DNA from: JANYJJ01 sp038241115
GTDB taxonomy: Bacteria; Pseudomonadota; Gammaproteobacteria; Burkholderiales; Burkholderiaceae_C
Length of the DNA: 48,990 bases
Direction of reading: 5' to 3'
NCBI GenBank assembly: GCA_038241115.1
Contig: JBBRGA010000005.1
Location: 1-48,990 of the forward strand
Positions 41,018 through 48,990 of this stretch are shown here, one piece after another. The notes under the pieces were generated by a model. The model did not search any database and was not told where the DNA came from. It saw nothing but the letters and a program-made list of their open reading frames with translations. The translations under genes and the position numbers were made by a program. Numbering within the stretch: position 1 is the first letter of the stretch; each line of letters starts with the position of its first letter.

Positions 41018-41923
41018 TCAATTTGATCCCGGCAAAGTGATGCCGGGAAAAATTTTGATCACCGCCGAGTCGTCTTCGCGGCCATAACCCGCACTCGACG
41101 CCTGCATGAACATCTGGTGCGCTGTGGCGGAAAGTGGCAGCGGAAATTTGGTCGCTCGCGCTGTGTCCAGCACCAAGCCCAAGTCCTTTACAAAAATGTC
41201 TACGGCCGACAAGGGCGTGTAGTCCGCCGCGATCACATGTGCCATGCGGTTTTCGAACATCCAACTGTTGCCCGCGCTGTTCGTGATCACCTCGTAAAGC
41301 GCTGCCGCGTCCACGCCCTCGCGCAGTCCCAAGGCCATCGCCTCGGCCGCCGCCGCAATGTGCACGCCTGCCAGCAGCTGGTTGATGATCTTCACCTTGC
41401 TGCCGTTGCCAGCCTTGTCGCCGAGCTTGTAAACCTTGGCGGCCATGGCGCTCAAAGCCGCGCCGGCTGTGGCGTAGGCGGCCGCTGTGCCAGCGGTCAT
41501 CATCGTCATTTGGCCCGACGCCGCTTTGGCCGCACCGCCCGAAATGGGCGCGTCGAGGTAGAGCAGACCGAGCTGCGCCAAACGCGCCTCCAGCGCCACC
41601 GACCAGCTTGGGTCTACGGTGGAACACATCACAAAAAGGCTGCCTGGTTTCATGGCTGAGGCTGCGCCTTCGGCACCAAACAATATTTCCTCGGTTTGCG
41701 CCGCATTCACCACCACGCTGACGATCACTTGGCAGTGCGCCGCCACATCCGCAGACGTTGCGCAAGCCACACCGCCTTCCGACGCAAAAGCCTGCGCCAC
41801 TGCAGCGCGCACATCGCATACGTGCACCAAATAGCCGGCGCGTCGCAGCGATTCGGCCATGCCTTTGCCCATGGCACCGAGGCCTATCAAGCCGATGTGG
41901 CCGAGGTTCAACGTGTTGTTCAT
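41018..41923 (-). CDS. ltnD: L-threonate dehydrogenase (beta-hydroxyacid dehydrogenase family)
   Basis: The 301-residue protein has the Rossmann motif IGLIGLGAMGKGMAESL, the substrate loop DAPISGGAAKAASGQMT, and KIINQLLAGVH with the catalytic Lys. LtnD oxidises L-threonate to 2-oxo-tetronate. The ltnD-otnK-otnC order fits the threonate or erythronate pathway; the isomerase OtnI and a transporter are absent from the window. otnK starts 11 nt after its stop. Confidence 0.9.
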   Translation of the reverse strand: MNNTLNLGHIGLIGLGAMGKGMAESLRRAGYLVHVCDVRAAVAQAFASEGGVACATSADVAAHCQVIVSVVVNAAQTEEILFGAEGAASAMKPGSLFVMCSTVDPSWSVALEARLAQLGLLYLDAPISGGAAKAASGQMTMMTAGTAAAYATAGAALSAMAAKVYKLGDKAGNGSKVKIINQLLAGVHIAAAAEAMALGLREGVDAAALYEVITNSAGNSWMFENRMAHVIAADYTPLSAVDIFVKDLGLVLDTARATKFPLPLSATAHQMFMQASSAGYGREDDSAVIKIFPGITLPGSN

Positions 41924-42066
41924 TCAGAGCTTTCGGATGGGGAGTTGTGTGGGACGGGAGTGCTGTTCGTTCAGGCCAATGCGTAAATGGACATCTCGAT
42001 TGACTCCGCATTCGGCGGCGATGGTACGTTGGCGTGTTTCAGCCCACAGCGCGGCTGCCGACGTGT

Positions 42067-42858
42067 TCAGACTGCGGTTGAATCCGGCTCGCGCGCTGAC
42101 AAAACAGCCGCCTCGCGCAAGGCGCGATGCGCCTCGTTGTCCCAATCAATCGGCAGTTGATTTTTTGCCTCCAAGTAGTGGTGCGTAAAGACCGCCAAGT
42201 AGGCTTGCAACGTTTGCGCAACCAGCGGCTCACCAGCCAGCTTGAAACACAACGCGGCCACCTCGCTGGTGCAAAAGTGATCGTCGCGGCTGGAGCGTCG
42301 AAGCTTGTATTGCGATGTCTGATCGGGCTGCAAGCTCAGCACCGGAAACTGGTTCAGGTAAGGGCTTTTGCGGAACATCTTGCGCGCCTCAGACCAAGTG
42401 CCGTCTAACAAAATGAACAGCGGTCGCTTGGCGGGTTGGTGCTGCGGGTTCGCAGGCAAATCGACGCTGCGCACCACGCGCATGGGTGCGGCATATTCCT
42501 GCGGGAACACCACGTAGGGCAGCCACTGCGCGTCGCTCAGCAAGGCCAGCAGTGCCGGGTCAACCTCGAGGCGGGCCCATTCAAATGCGAAGGTGTCGGT
42601 CACCACGTCGGCAACCAACCAACCGGTGTTGCTGGGCTTCAGCGCCTCGACATCGGCCATCAGTAAACACACACCTGCGCACGCGGACACAACGGGCCGC
42701 AGAGCGCACATGCAGTGGCTGGGTGCCAAGCGACAGCCTACGCAACGCTCGCGTTTGAACCCGCCGCGGGCCAAAAAGGGTTTGACGCTTCGTGCAAGGC
42801 GCGCGGCGCGCAAAACGGCGACGGCGTGGGGCAATGAGGTTGAAGCAATTCGCTCCAC
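42067..42858 (-). CDS. DTW-domain tRNA-uridine aminocarboxypropyltransferase-like protein
   Basis: The 263-residue protein has a zinc-binding cluster (Cys39, Cys42, Cys49, Cys51 in CVGCRLAPSHCMC) and the DTW motif in LLDGTWSEARKM, with SSRDDHFCTSEVAA further on. DTW proteins such as TapT install acp3U in tRNA using S-adenosylmethionine. It starts 1 nt after the stop of the hydrolase gene, so translation is coupled. Confidence 0.9.
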   Translation of the reverse strand: MERIASTSLPHAVAVLRAARLARSVKPFLARGGFKRERCVGCRLAPSHCMCALRPVVSACAGVCLLMADVEALKPSNTGWLVADVVTDTFAFEWARLEVDPALLALLSDAQWLPYVVFPQEYAAPMRVVRSVDLPANPQHQPAKRPLFILLDGTWSEARKMFRKSPYLNQFPVLSLQPDQTSQYKLRRSSRDDHFCTSEVAALCFKLAGEPLVAQTLQAYLAVFTHHYLEAKNQLPIDWDNEAHRALREAAVLSAREPDSTAV

Positions 42859-42859
42859 G

Positions 42860-43801
42860 TCACGCCAAGAACGCTTCTATCGCCGCCGCTACCAAATCGG
42901 GCTGCTCATGCACGACCCAGTGCGACGCGCCCGGTACGCGCACCAGTTTCATCCGCGGCACAAACGCCTCCAAGCCGTCAAGCAAGCCCAGCGGCAAGGC
43001 AGTGTCGGCTTCGCCCCAAATCACCAGCGTCGGCAAATTCACGGTCACAAATTCAGGCGTGAAGCTCAGCTTCATCACCGCGTCATCCGGTGTCAAAGGC
43101 GGCTTCAACGGCGAGGCGCGGTAGTAGTTCAACGCGCCGTTCAAACCCTGGCCCCACACCGCGCGGTATTGGTCCTTCACTGACTCGGTCAGCCACGACT
43201 GCGCGGGTGCGGTGGTCATGGTTGCGGCCATGTTCGTAAAGAAGGGCCACAAGCGAGCGAAGTCGTTTTCCATCAGCAACTTTTGCGCATCGGGGCGGCA
43301 CAAAAAGTTCATGTAGCGGCTTGCCGCCTGCTGCGTGGCGCTGTGCTGCAGCTCGCGCAAAAAGGTGGCGGGGTGCGGAGAATTGATGATGACCAAGCGG
43401 TCAATCGCATCGGCATGCTGAACCGCAAAACCCCAGGCCACTGCGCCGCCCCAGTCGTGCGCCACCAACGCGGCCAAGGGGCGGCCGGGCGAGACGGCCT
43501 GAATCAAGGCCAGCAAGTCGGCCGTCAAATGTTTGACGCGGTAAGCCTCGATGTCGCCCGGTGCCGATGAGTCGGCAAAACCGCGCAGGTTCGGCGCGAT
43601 GCAACGAAAGCGCTTGCTGAAATGCGCCAACATTTCGTCCCACACAAACGCGGCCTCGGGAAAGCCGTGCAAAAACACCAAGACCGGTGCGTCAAGCGGG
43701 CCTGCCACTCGGCACGATAAATGAATGCCGTGCGGCAGCTGAACGCGTTGCAACTCAATGCCCTGCGCATTGGGTGCGCTGATGCAGCCGATGCCCGTCA
43801 T
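42860..43801 (-). CDS. alpha/beta-hydrolase, epoxide hydrolase-like
   Basis: The 313-residue protein has HGFPEAAFVWDEML (oxyanion loop, 45-58), the nucleophile in AHDWGGAVAWGFA (Asp116) and GASHWVVHE near the C-terminus with the catalytic His. An Asp nucleophile is typical of epoxide hydrolases and haloalkane dehalogenases. The ATG at 43801 overlaps the engB stop by 4 nt. Substrate unknown. Confidence 0.86.
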   Translation of the reverse strand: MTGIGCISAPNAQGIELQRVQLPHGIHLSCRVAGPLDAPVLVFLHGFPEAAFVWDEMLAHFSKRFRCIAPNLRGFADSSAPGDIEAYRVKHLTADLLALIQAVSPGRPLAALVAHDWGGAVAWGFAVQHADAIDRLVIINSPHPATFLRELQHSATQQAASRYMNFLCRPDAQKLLMENDFARLWPFFTNMAATMTTAPAQSWLTESVKDQYRAVWGQGLNGALNYYRASPLKPPLTPDDAVMKLSFTPEFVTVNLPTLVIWGEADTALPLGLLDGLEAFVPRMKLVRVPGASHWVVHEQPDLVAAAIEAFLA

Positions 43802-44544
43802 GTCGCCGCGTCCGCCGCAGCCGCCTCGGCGGGCAGCGGATGCGCCCACGCGTGCAGCAGCTGCGCTGCATCTCCAATGCCTGTTTTTTTCAAAGCCGAG
43901 AACAGCGCCACGCTCACATCGGCCTGCTCGGTCGTGAGATCGGTGAGCGCGGCTTGCGCCGCCGTCAGCGCGGCCGCCTGTTCGTTGCGGTTGAGCTTGT
44001 CGGCCTTGGTCAAGAGCACCAACATCTTGACCGAGCCATTGCCAATGCGCGGGGCCACGAAGGCCAGCAACTGTTTGTCCAAATCGGTGAAGCCCAGGCG
44101 CGAGTCGATCATCAAAACCACGCCGGTCAGGCCGCGTCGCACCTCCAAATACTCAGCCATCACCAACTGCCAGCGCAACTTGGCGCCGCGCGCCACGGCT
44201 GCGTAGCCGTAGCCCGGAAGATCGGCAAACAAGGCGTCTGCCTGCAATTTGGGTCCCAACTCAAACAGGTTGATGTGCTGCGTGCGACCGGGTGTTTTCG
44301 AGGCAAAAGCCAATCGTTTTTGCTGCGTCATCACGTTAATGGCGGTGCTCTTGCCGGCATTGGACCGGCCCACGAAGGCAATTTCCGGCAGCTCGGACTG
44401 CGGCAACTGGTTGAGCAGGCTTGCCGTGGTCAGGAAGCGCGCGGTGTGCGTCCAGCCCATCGCGATTTTTTCCGGGTCGGGGATGATCGACTTCACCGCT
44501 TGGCTGGACGGGGGCGCTCTGCTTGGGGTCTTTTGCTCGGTCAT
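43798..44544 (-). CDS. engB: ribosome biogenesis GTPase EngB (YihA/YsxC)
   Basis: The 248-residue GTPase has G1 VGRSNAGKST (58-67), G3 DLPGYG, G4 TKADK and the G2 threonine in SKTPGRTQ. EngB is needed for large-subunit assembly. The C-terminal extension is Ala-rich. It is divergent from the cytochrome c4 gene with 61 nt between the starts, so the promoters overlap. Confidence 0.96.
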   Translation of the reverse strand: MTEQKTPSRAPPSSQAVKSIIPDPEKIAMGWTHTARFLTTASLLNQLPQSELPEIAFVGRSNAGKSTAINVMTQQKRLAFASKTPGRTQHINLFELGPKLQADALFADLPGYGYAAVARGAKLRWQLVMAEYLEVRRGLTGVVLMIDSRLGFTDLDKQLLAFVAPRIGNGSVKMLVLLTKADKLNRNEQAAALTAAQAALTDLTTEQADVSVALFSALKKTGIGDAAQLLHAWAHPLPAEAAAADAAT

Positions 44545-44605
44545 TTAGTCGCCCAAAGCCGTGATTGTAAAATCGCCAGGACATGCACCAAATGGCCCCT
44601 CATCT

Positions 44606-45289
44606 ATGAATCCAGCAGTCCAATTCGCCCTCTCGCTCGTCATCGCAAGCTGCGCCGCCTCGGCCCTTGCCAATGATGTCAAAGCAGACACCAAAGCGCC
44701 CGCGGCAGCCGCCGCCCCAGCTGCCAAACCCGCTGCAGCTGAGGCAGTCAAGCCCGATGCAGCCAAAGGCGAAGTGATTGCTAACGGCGTTTGCGTGGCA
44801 TGCCATACCAACGACGGTTCGCGCGGCGTCCCCGCCAACCCCATCCTTCAGGGGCAGCACCCCGAGTACCTGGTCAAACAACTTACCGAGTTCAAGTCCG
44901 GCAAGCGAGCCAATGCCGTCATGATGGGATTCGCCTCCACTTTGAGCGAATCCGACATGAAAAACGTGGCGGCTTACTTCGCCACCAAAAAAGCAGCCCC
45001 TGGCTTTTCCACCAACAAAGACACCGTGGCTCTGGGTGAAAAAATCTACCGCGGCGGCATTGCAGATCGCAATATCCCTGCATGCGCGGGCTGCCACAGC
45101 CCGACCGGCTCGGGCATCCCGGCGCTATACCCGCGCTTGGGCGGCCAGCACGCTGAATACACAGAAACTCAGCTGATTGCTTACCGCGGCGGAACCCGGA
45201 ACAACAGTGTCCAAATGACAGGGATTGCCGCCAAGCTGAACGATCGCGAGATCAAGGCCGTGTCCGATTACTTGACTGGCTTGCGCTGA
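44606..45289 (+). CDS. di-haem cytochrome c4
   Basis: The 227-residue periplasmic protein has a signal peptide (about 1-22), an Ala/Pro/Lys-rich linker to about residue 55, and two haem domains with CVACH (63-67) and CAGCH (160-164), plus distal Met residues in VMMGFAS and VQMTGIA. Cytochrome c4 carries electrons to terminal oxidases. The linker is longer than usual. Confidence 0.93.
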   Translation: MNPAVQFALSLVIASCAASALANDVKADTKAPAAAAAPAAKPAAAEAVKPDAAKGEVIANGVCVACHTNDGSRGVPANPILQGQHPEYLVKQLTEFKSGKRANAVMMGFASTLSESDMKNVAAYFATKKAAPGFSTNKDTVALGEKIYRGGIADRNIPACAGCHSPTGSGIPALYPRLGGQHAEYTETQLIAYRGGTRNNSVQMTGIAAKLNDREIKAVSDYLTGLR

Positions 45290-45313
45290 TCGCGACGCAG
45301 CCAATGTTTCCCG

Positions 45314-45346
45314 AAACGCCGGATCTGTTCCGGCGTTTTGTTTTGT
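45314..45346 (+). terminator. Rho-independent terminator after cytochrome c4
   Basis: A 9-bp stem, AAACGCCGG / CCGGCGTTT, with a 7-nt loop is followed by TGTTTTG. It lies 25 nt downstream of the cytochrome c4 stop. Confidence 0.85.
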
Positions 45347-45545
45347 GGACAGGTTTGTGGATTGGCGTTGGGATTGGCTTGTAGGTTTGCCTGTGTTTTC
45401 TCTTTGCCGCAAGGGCTTGCAGGTCAGTCCGGAGGACCGGCTGCGCGAGTCAGCTTCGATTGCCGGTGCCAAGCGCCACAGTTCGCAGCATTGGCTCTGA
45501 GCGAAAGGCGTAAATTCGGCGCACCTTTGACTTGATTGACTCGCC

Positions 45546-45890
45546 ATGCCCTACGTACAGCGTGACGCCTCCGGTCGCATCAGCGCCATGCATCGCCAAG
45601 CCGCAGACCAGAGCCACGAATTCTTGCCTGACGAACATGCCGACGTGCTGGCGTTTGTCGGTTTGGGCAAAAACCCAGCCGAAGGCGACAGTTATGTGCG
45701 CATGGACGCCGACTTTGTTCGCGTGATCGAAGACGTCATCGACGTCCTCATCGTCAAAAACGTGATCAACATCACCGACCTGCCCAGCGAAGCTCAGATC
45801 AAACTGATGGACCGGCGAAGCTTTCGCGAGCGCGTGTCGCAAAACTCACTTCGCTTGTATGAAGACGGCGGCACCGAGCGCCAGGCTTAG
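45546..45890 (+). CDS. conserved hypothetical protein, 114 residues
   Basis: The product has no signal peptide and a charged, helical look (YVRMDADFVRVIEDVIDVLIVKNVINITDLP). From memory, similar proteins in related betaproteobacteria have no assigned function and some carry the wrong name tryptophan synthase beta. The ATG has a plausible start context; the 255-bp gap upstream contains only the terminator at 45314. Confidence 0.72.
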   Translation: MPYVQRDASGRISAMHRQAADQSHEFLPDEHADVLAFVGLGKNPAEGDSYVRMDADFVRVIEDVIDVLIVKNVINITDLPSEAQIKLMDRRSFRERVSQNSLRLYEDGGTERQA

Positions 45891-46054
45891 TGCCAAGCTT
45901 AGTGCCTGGTTTGGTGTGTAATTTTTTGCGCGGTCCGTTGCGCCAACCAGTGTGCGGACAATTGCCTGCTCCGGCCCGCCAGTAAGAAATCCCGAACATC
46001 ACCCGACCACTTCCCACATACCCGCCCATCACAACGACACCCAAGACAAGCACC

Positions 46055-47047
46055 ATGCACCACCTCAAAGACCGCGGCTTCAATCAACACGCTGCCAGCG
46101 AGATCACCTCGCGCGCGGTTTACGAAGGCCGTCGAAACTTGCTGAAAACACTCGCTGTCGGCAGCAGCGGCTTGGGTCTGGCAGCTTGGGCCGCGCGTGA
46201 TGCGCTGGCGCAAACCGCCAAACCCGGCAAGCTGGCGGCGCTGCCAGGGGCGCGCAGCGCAGTGCCCGGCGGCATCACGATGGACAAAGCCACGCCTTAT
46301 GTTGATGCCACGACCTACAACAACTTCTACGAATTTGGCACCGACAAAGGCGACCCCGCCAAAAACGCCGGCACGCTGAAGACCAAACCGTGGACCGTGG
46401 CCGTCGAAGGCTTGGTCAAAAAACCCAAGGTTTACGACCTGGACGAGTTGATGAAACTCTCTGCGATGGAAGAACGTATCTACCGCCTTCGCTGTGTAGA
46501 GTGTTGGTCGATGGTGATCCCGTGGGTGGGCTACTCGATGAGCGAACTCATCAAGCGCGTGGAGCCCTTGCCGGGCGCCAAGTATGTGGAATTCATCACC
46601 CTGGCCGACCCGAAAACCATGTCGGCGCTGGGCTCCAAAGTGTTGGAGTGGCCTTATGTGGAAGCGCTGCGCCTGGACGAAGCCATGCACCCTTTGGCCT
46701 TGCTGGGATTCGGCATGTACGGCGAGGTGTTGCCCAACCAAAGTGGCGCACCAGTTCGCATGGTTTTGCCCTGGAAGTACGGCTTCAAAAGCGGCAAATC
46801 GATAGTCAAAATTCGCTTCACCGACAAAGAGCCGCGCACCAGTTGGAACAAAGCCAACGCTGATGAATACGGCTTCTACTCGAACGTGAACCCCAGCGTG
46901 GACCACCCGCGCTGGAGTCAGGCCACCGAGCGTCGCATTGGGGAGGACGGCCTGTTCCAAAAGAAGCGCCCCACGCTGATGTTCAACGGTTACGAGGCGC
47001 AAGTGGGCCAGTTGTATGCCGGCATGGACCTGAAAAAGCAGTTCTGA
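46055..47047 (+). CDS. msrP: periplasmic protein-methionine-sulfoxide reductase, molybdopterin subunit
   Basis: The 330-residue protein has a Tat signal (RRNLLK, Arg26-Arg27, ending ALA-QT) and the sulfite-oxidase fold. LRCVECWSMVIPWVGYS holds the molybdenum-ligating Cys147. MsrP repairs oxidised methionines in the periplasm, receiving electrons from MsrQ, whose gene follows after 18 nt. Confidence 0.95.
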   Translation: MHHLKDRGFNQHAASEITSRAVYEGRRNLLKTLAVGSSGLGLAAWAARDALAQTAKPGKLAALPGARSAVPGGITMDKATPYVDATTYNNFYEFGTDKGDPAKNAGTLKTKPWTVAVEGLVKKPKVYDLDELMKLSAMEERIYRLRCVECWSMVIPWVGYSMSELIKRVEPLPGAKYVEFITLADPKTMSALGSKVLEWPYVEALRLDEAMHPLALLGFGMYGEVLPNQSGAPVRMVLPWKYGFKSGKSIVKIRFTDKEPRTSWNKANADEYGFYSNVNPSVDHPRWSQATERRIGEDGLFQKKRPTLMFNGYEAQVGQLYAGMDLKKQF

Positions 47048-47065
47048 TCGCGATTGATCACGCCG

Positions 47066-47722
47066 ATGAAATCTGCCGTTTTGAGCGCCAGCACCCCAGC
47101 GCGGCCGGCTGCGAAGCGCAAATCGCCGCTGCTGCACCCCGCTGCCAAGCCCGTGCTTTTCGCGGCGTGTTTGTTGCCGCTGGCCTGGCTGGTTTACGGC
47201 GCGGTGACCAACACCTTGGGCGCCAATCCGGCTGAAGCGTTGATACGTTCCACCGGCGATTGGGTGCTGCGATTTTTGTGCATCACGCTGACCATCACGC
47301 CGCTGCGCCAGTTGACGGGGCAGCCCGCGCTGTTGCGCTTTCGGCGCATGTTGGGTTTGTTTGCCTACTTCTACGTGTGTCTGCATTTCCTGAGCTACGC
47401 CTGGCTGGACATGAGCTTTGTAGTGAATGACATCGTCAAAGACATCATCAAGCGGCCCTTTATTTTGGTTGGCTCAACCGCGTTGTTATTGATGACGCCG
47501 TTGGCCGTGACCTCGTTCAACGGTGCCATCAAGTGGATGGGTGTGAAGCGCTGGCAGTTGTTGCACAAGGCTGTTTACGCCATCGTGCTTTTGGGCTTGC
47601 TGCACTTCTTTTGGATGCGCGCGGCAAAAAATAATTTTGCGGAAGTCGCAATTTATGCCGTGGTGATTGCGGTGCTGTTGGGCTGGCGCTTGAAGCAGCG
47701 GTTCTGGAAGCCCGCGGCCTGA
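47066..47722 (+). CDS. msrQ: haem-binding membrane subunit of the MsrPQ system
   Basis: The 218-residue protein has five or six membrane helices and the ferric-reductase-like motifs of MsrQ: FRRMLGLFAYFYVCLHFLSY with a haem-ligating His, and KRWQLLHKAVYAIVLLGLLHFFW with further His ligands. The ATG at 47066 was chosen over an upstream in-frame TTG at 47054. It passes electrons from the quinone pool to MsrP. Confidence 0.93.
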   Translation: MKSAVLSASTPARPAAKRKSPLLHPAAKPVLFAACLLPLAWLVYGAVTNTLGANPAEALIRSTGDWVLRFLCITLTITPLRQLTGQPALLRFRRMLGLFAYFYVCLHFLSYAWLDMSFVVNDIVKDIIKRPFILVGSTALLLMTPLAVTSFNGAIKWMGVKRWQLLHKAVYAIVLLGLLHFFWMRAAKNNFAEVAIYAVVIAVLLGWRLKQRFWKPAA

Positions 47723-47786
47723 CCCACCGCTGACTGCTGCTGATCGCAACGGCTGACGCCGCCATCGACGCCGCGACAATGGGCGC

Positions 47787-48990
<1,204 letters not shown>

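Noticed and set aside
41007..42011. N-terminal extension of otnK as a 773-residue fusion
   Set aside because: The upstream part overlaps ltnD in another frame and has no family similarity; the otnK N-terminus at 41006 matches DUF1537.
45899..47386. 495-codon open frame on the minus strand antisense to msrPQ
   Set aside because: Composition is typical of antisense frames in GC-rich genes; msrP and msrQ on the plus strand show clear motifs.

Overview
The window is GC-rich, almost fully coding DNA from a betaproteobacterium. It most resembles Burkholderiales, probably Comamonadaceae: it carries Bug-type (TctC-like) binding proteins, a leucine/isovalerate (liu) cluster, PuuD-type urate hydroxylase, the DUF2868/DUF3482 pair and an fkpB-ispH pair. 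Taxonomy is inferred from gene content only. I count 51 protein genes, two of them cut by the window edges. I see no rRNA, tRNA, CRISPR array, IS element or phage gene.

Layout. 1-1357: N-terminal part of a TonB-dependent receptor. 1564-4181: Bug-type binding protein and malonyl-CoA synthetase (malonate use). 4253-7673: GT87-like membrane glycosyltransferase, a small Pro-rich membrane protein and an MHS-family transporter with an unusual extracytoplasmic insertion. 7923-15784 (all minus): a liu-type cluster (mccB, liuC, mccA, mvaB) interleaved with DUF4126, DUF1289 and DsbA-like isomerase genes, interrupted by a vapBC toxin-antitoxin module; a perfect 16-bp palindrome lies upstream of mccB. 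15949-20247: a tightly overlapping operon of DUF2868 membrane protein, DUF3482 GTPase, DsbA-like isomerase and rhodanese. 20344-24609: haloacid dehalogenase, TPR/HupE pair and hotdog thioesterase. 24641-33206: ureD, a Rieske oxygenase, a nucleoside deaminase, an ABC importer (NMT1/THI5-type), a lipoprotein hydrolase, a small outer-membrane-like protein and the urate hydroxylase PuuD. Together these look like an N-heterocycle (purine-like) uptake and breakdown locus. 33240-37848: housekeeping genes (smr, radC, fkpB, ispH, thioesterase, htpX). 37863-41923: four-carbon sugar acid genes (ltnD, otnK, otnC) followed by an acetyltransferase-like hydrolase. 42067-48990: DTW protein, epoxide-hydrolase-like enzyme, engB, cytochrome c4, conserved hypothetical, msrPQ and an RlmI-like methyltransferase cut by the right edge.

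The liu genes would convert 3-methylcrotonyl-CoA to acetoacetate and acetyl-CoA. In the 24-33 kb locus the ABC system would import a nitrogen heterocycle; the Rieske enzyme and deaminase could trim it, PuuD would oxidise urate, and urease (only ureD is here) would deal with the final urea. The substrate is inferred, not shown.

A window-wide peculiarity is the frequent occurrence of short in-frame tandem duplications with a period of 12 or 18 bp in linkers of unrelated genes. Two divergent genes at 29.8 kb also share the tetranucleotide CATG as their overlapping start codons.
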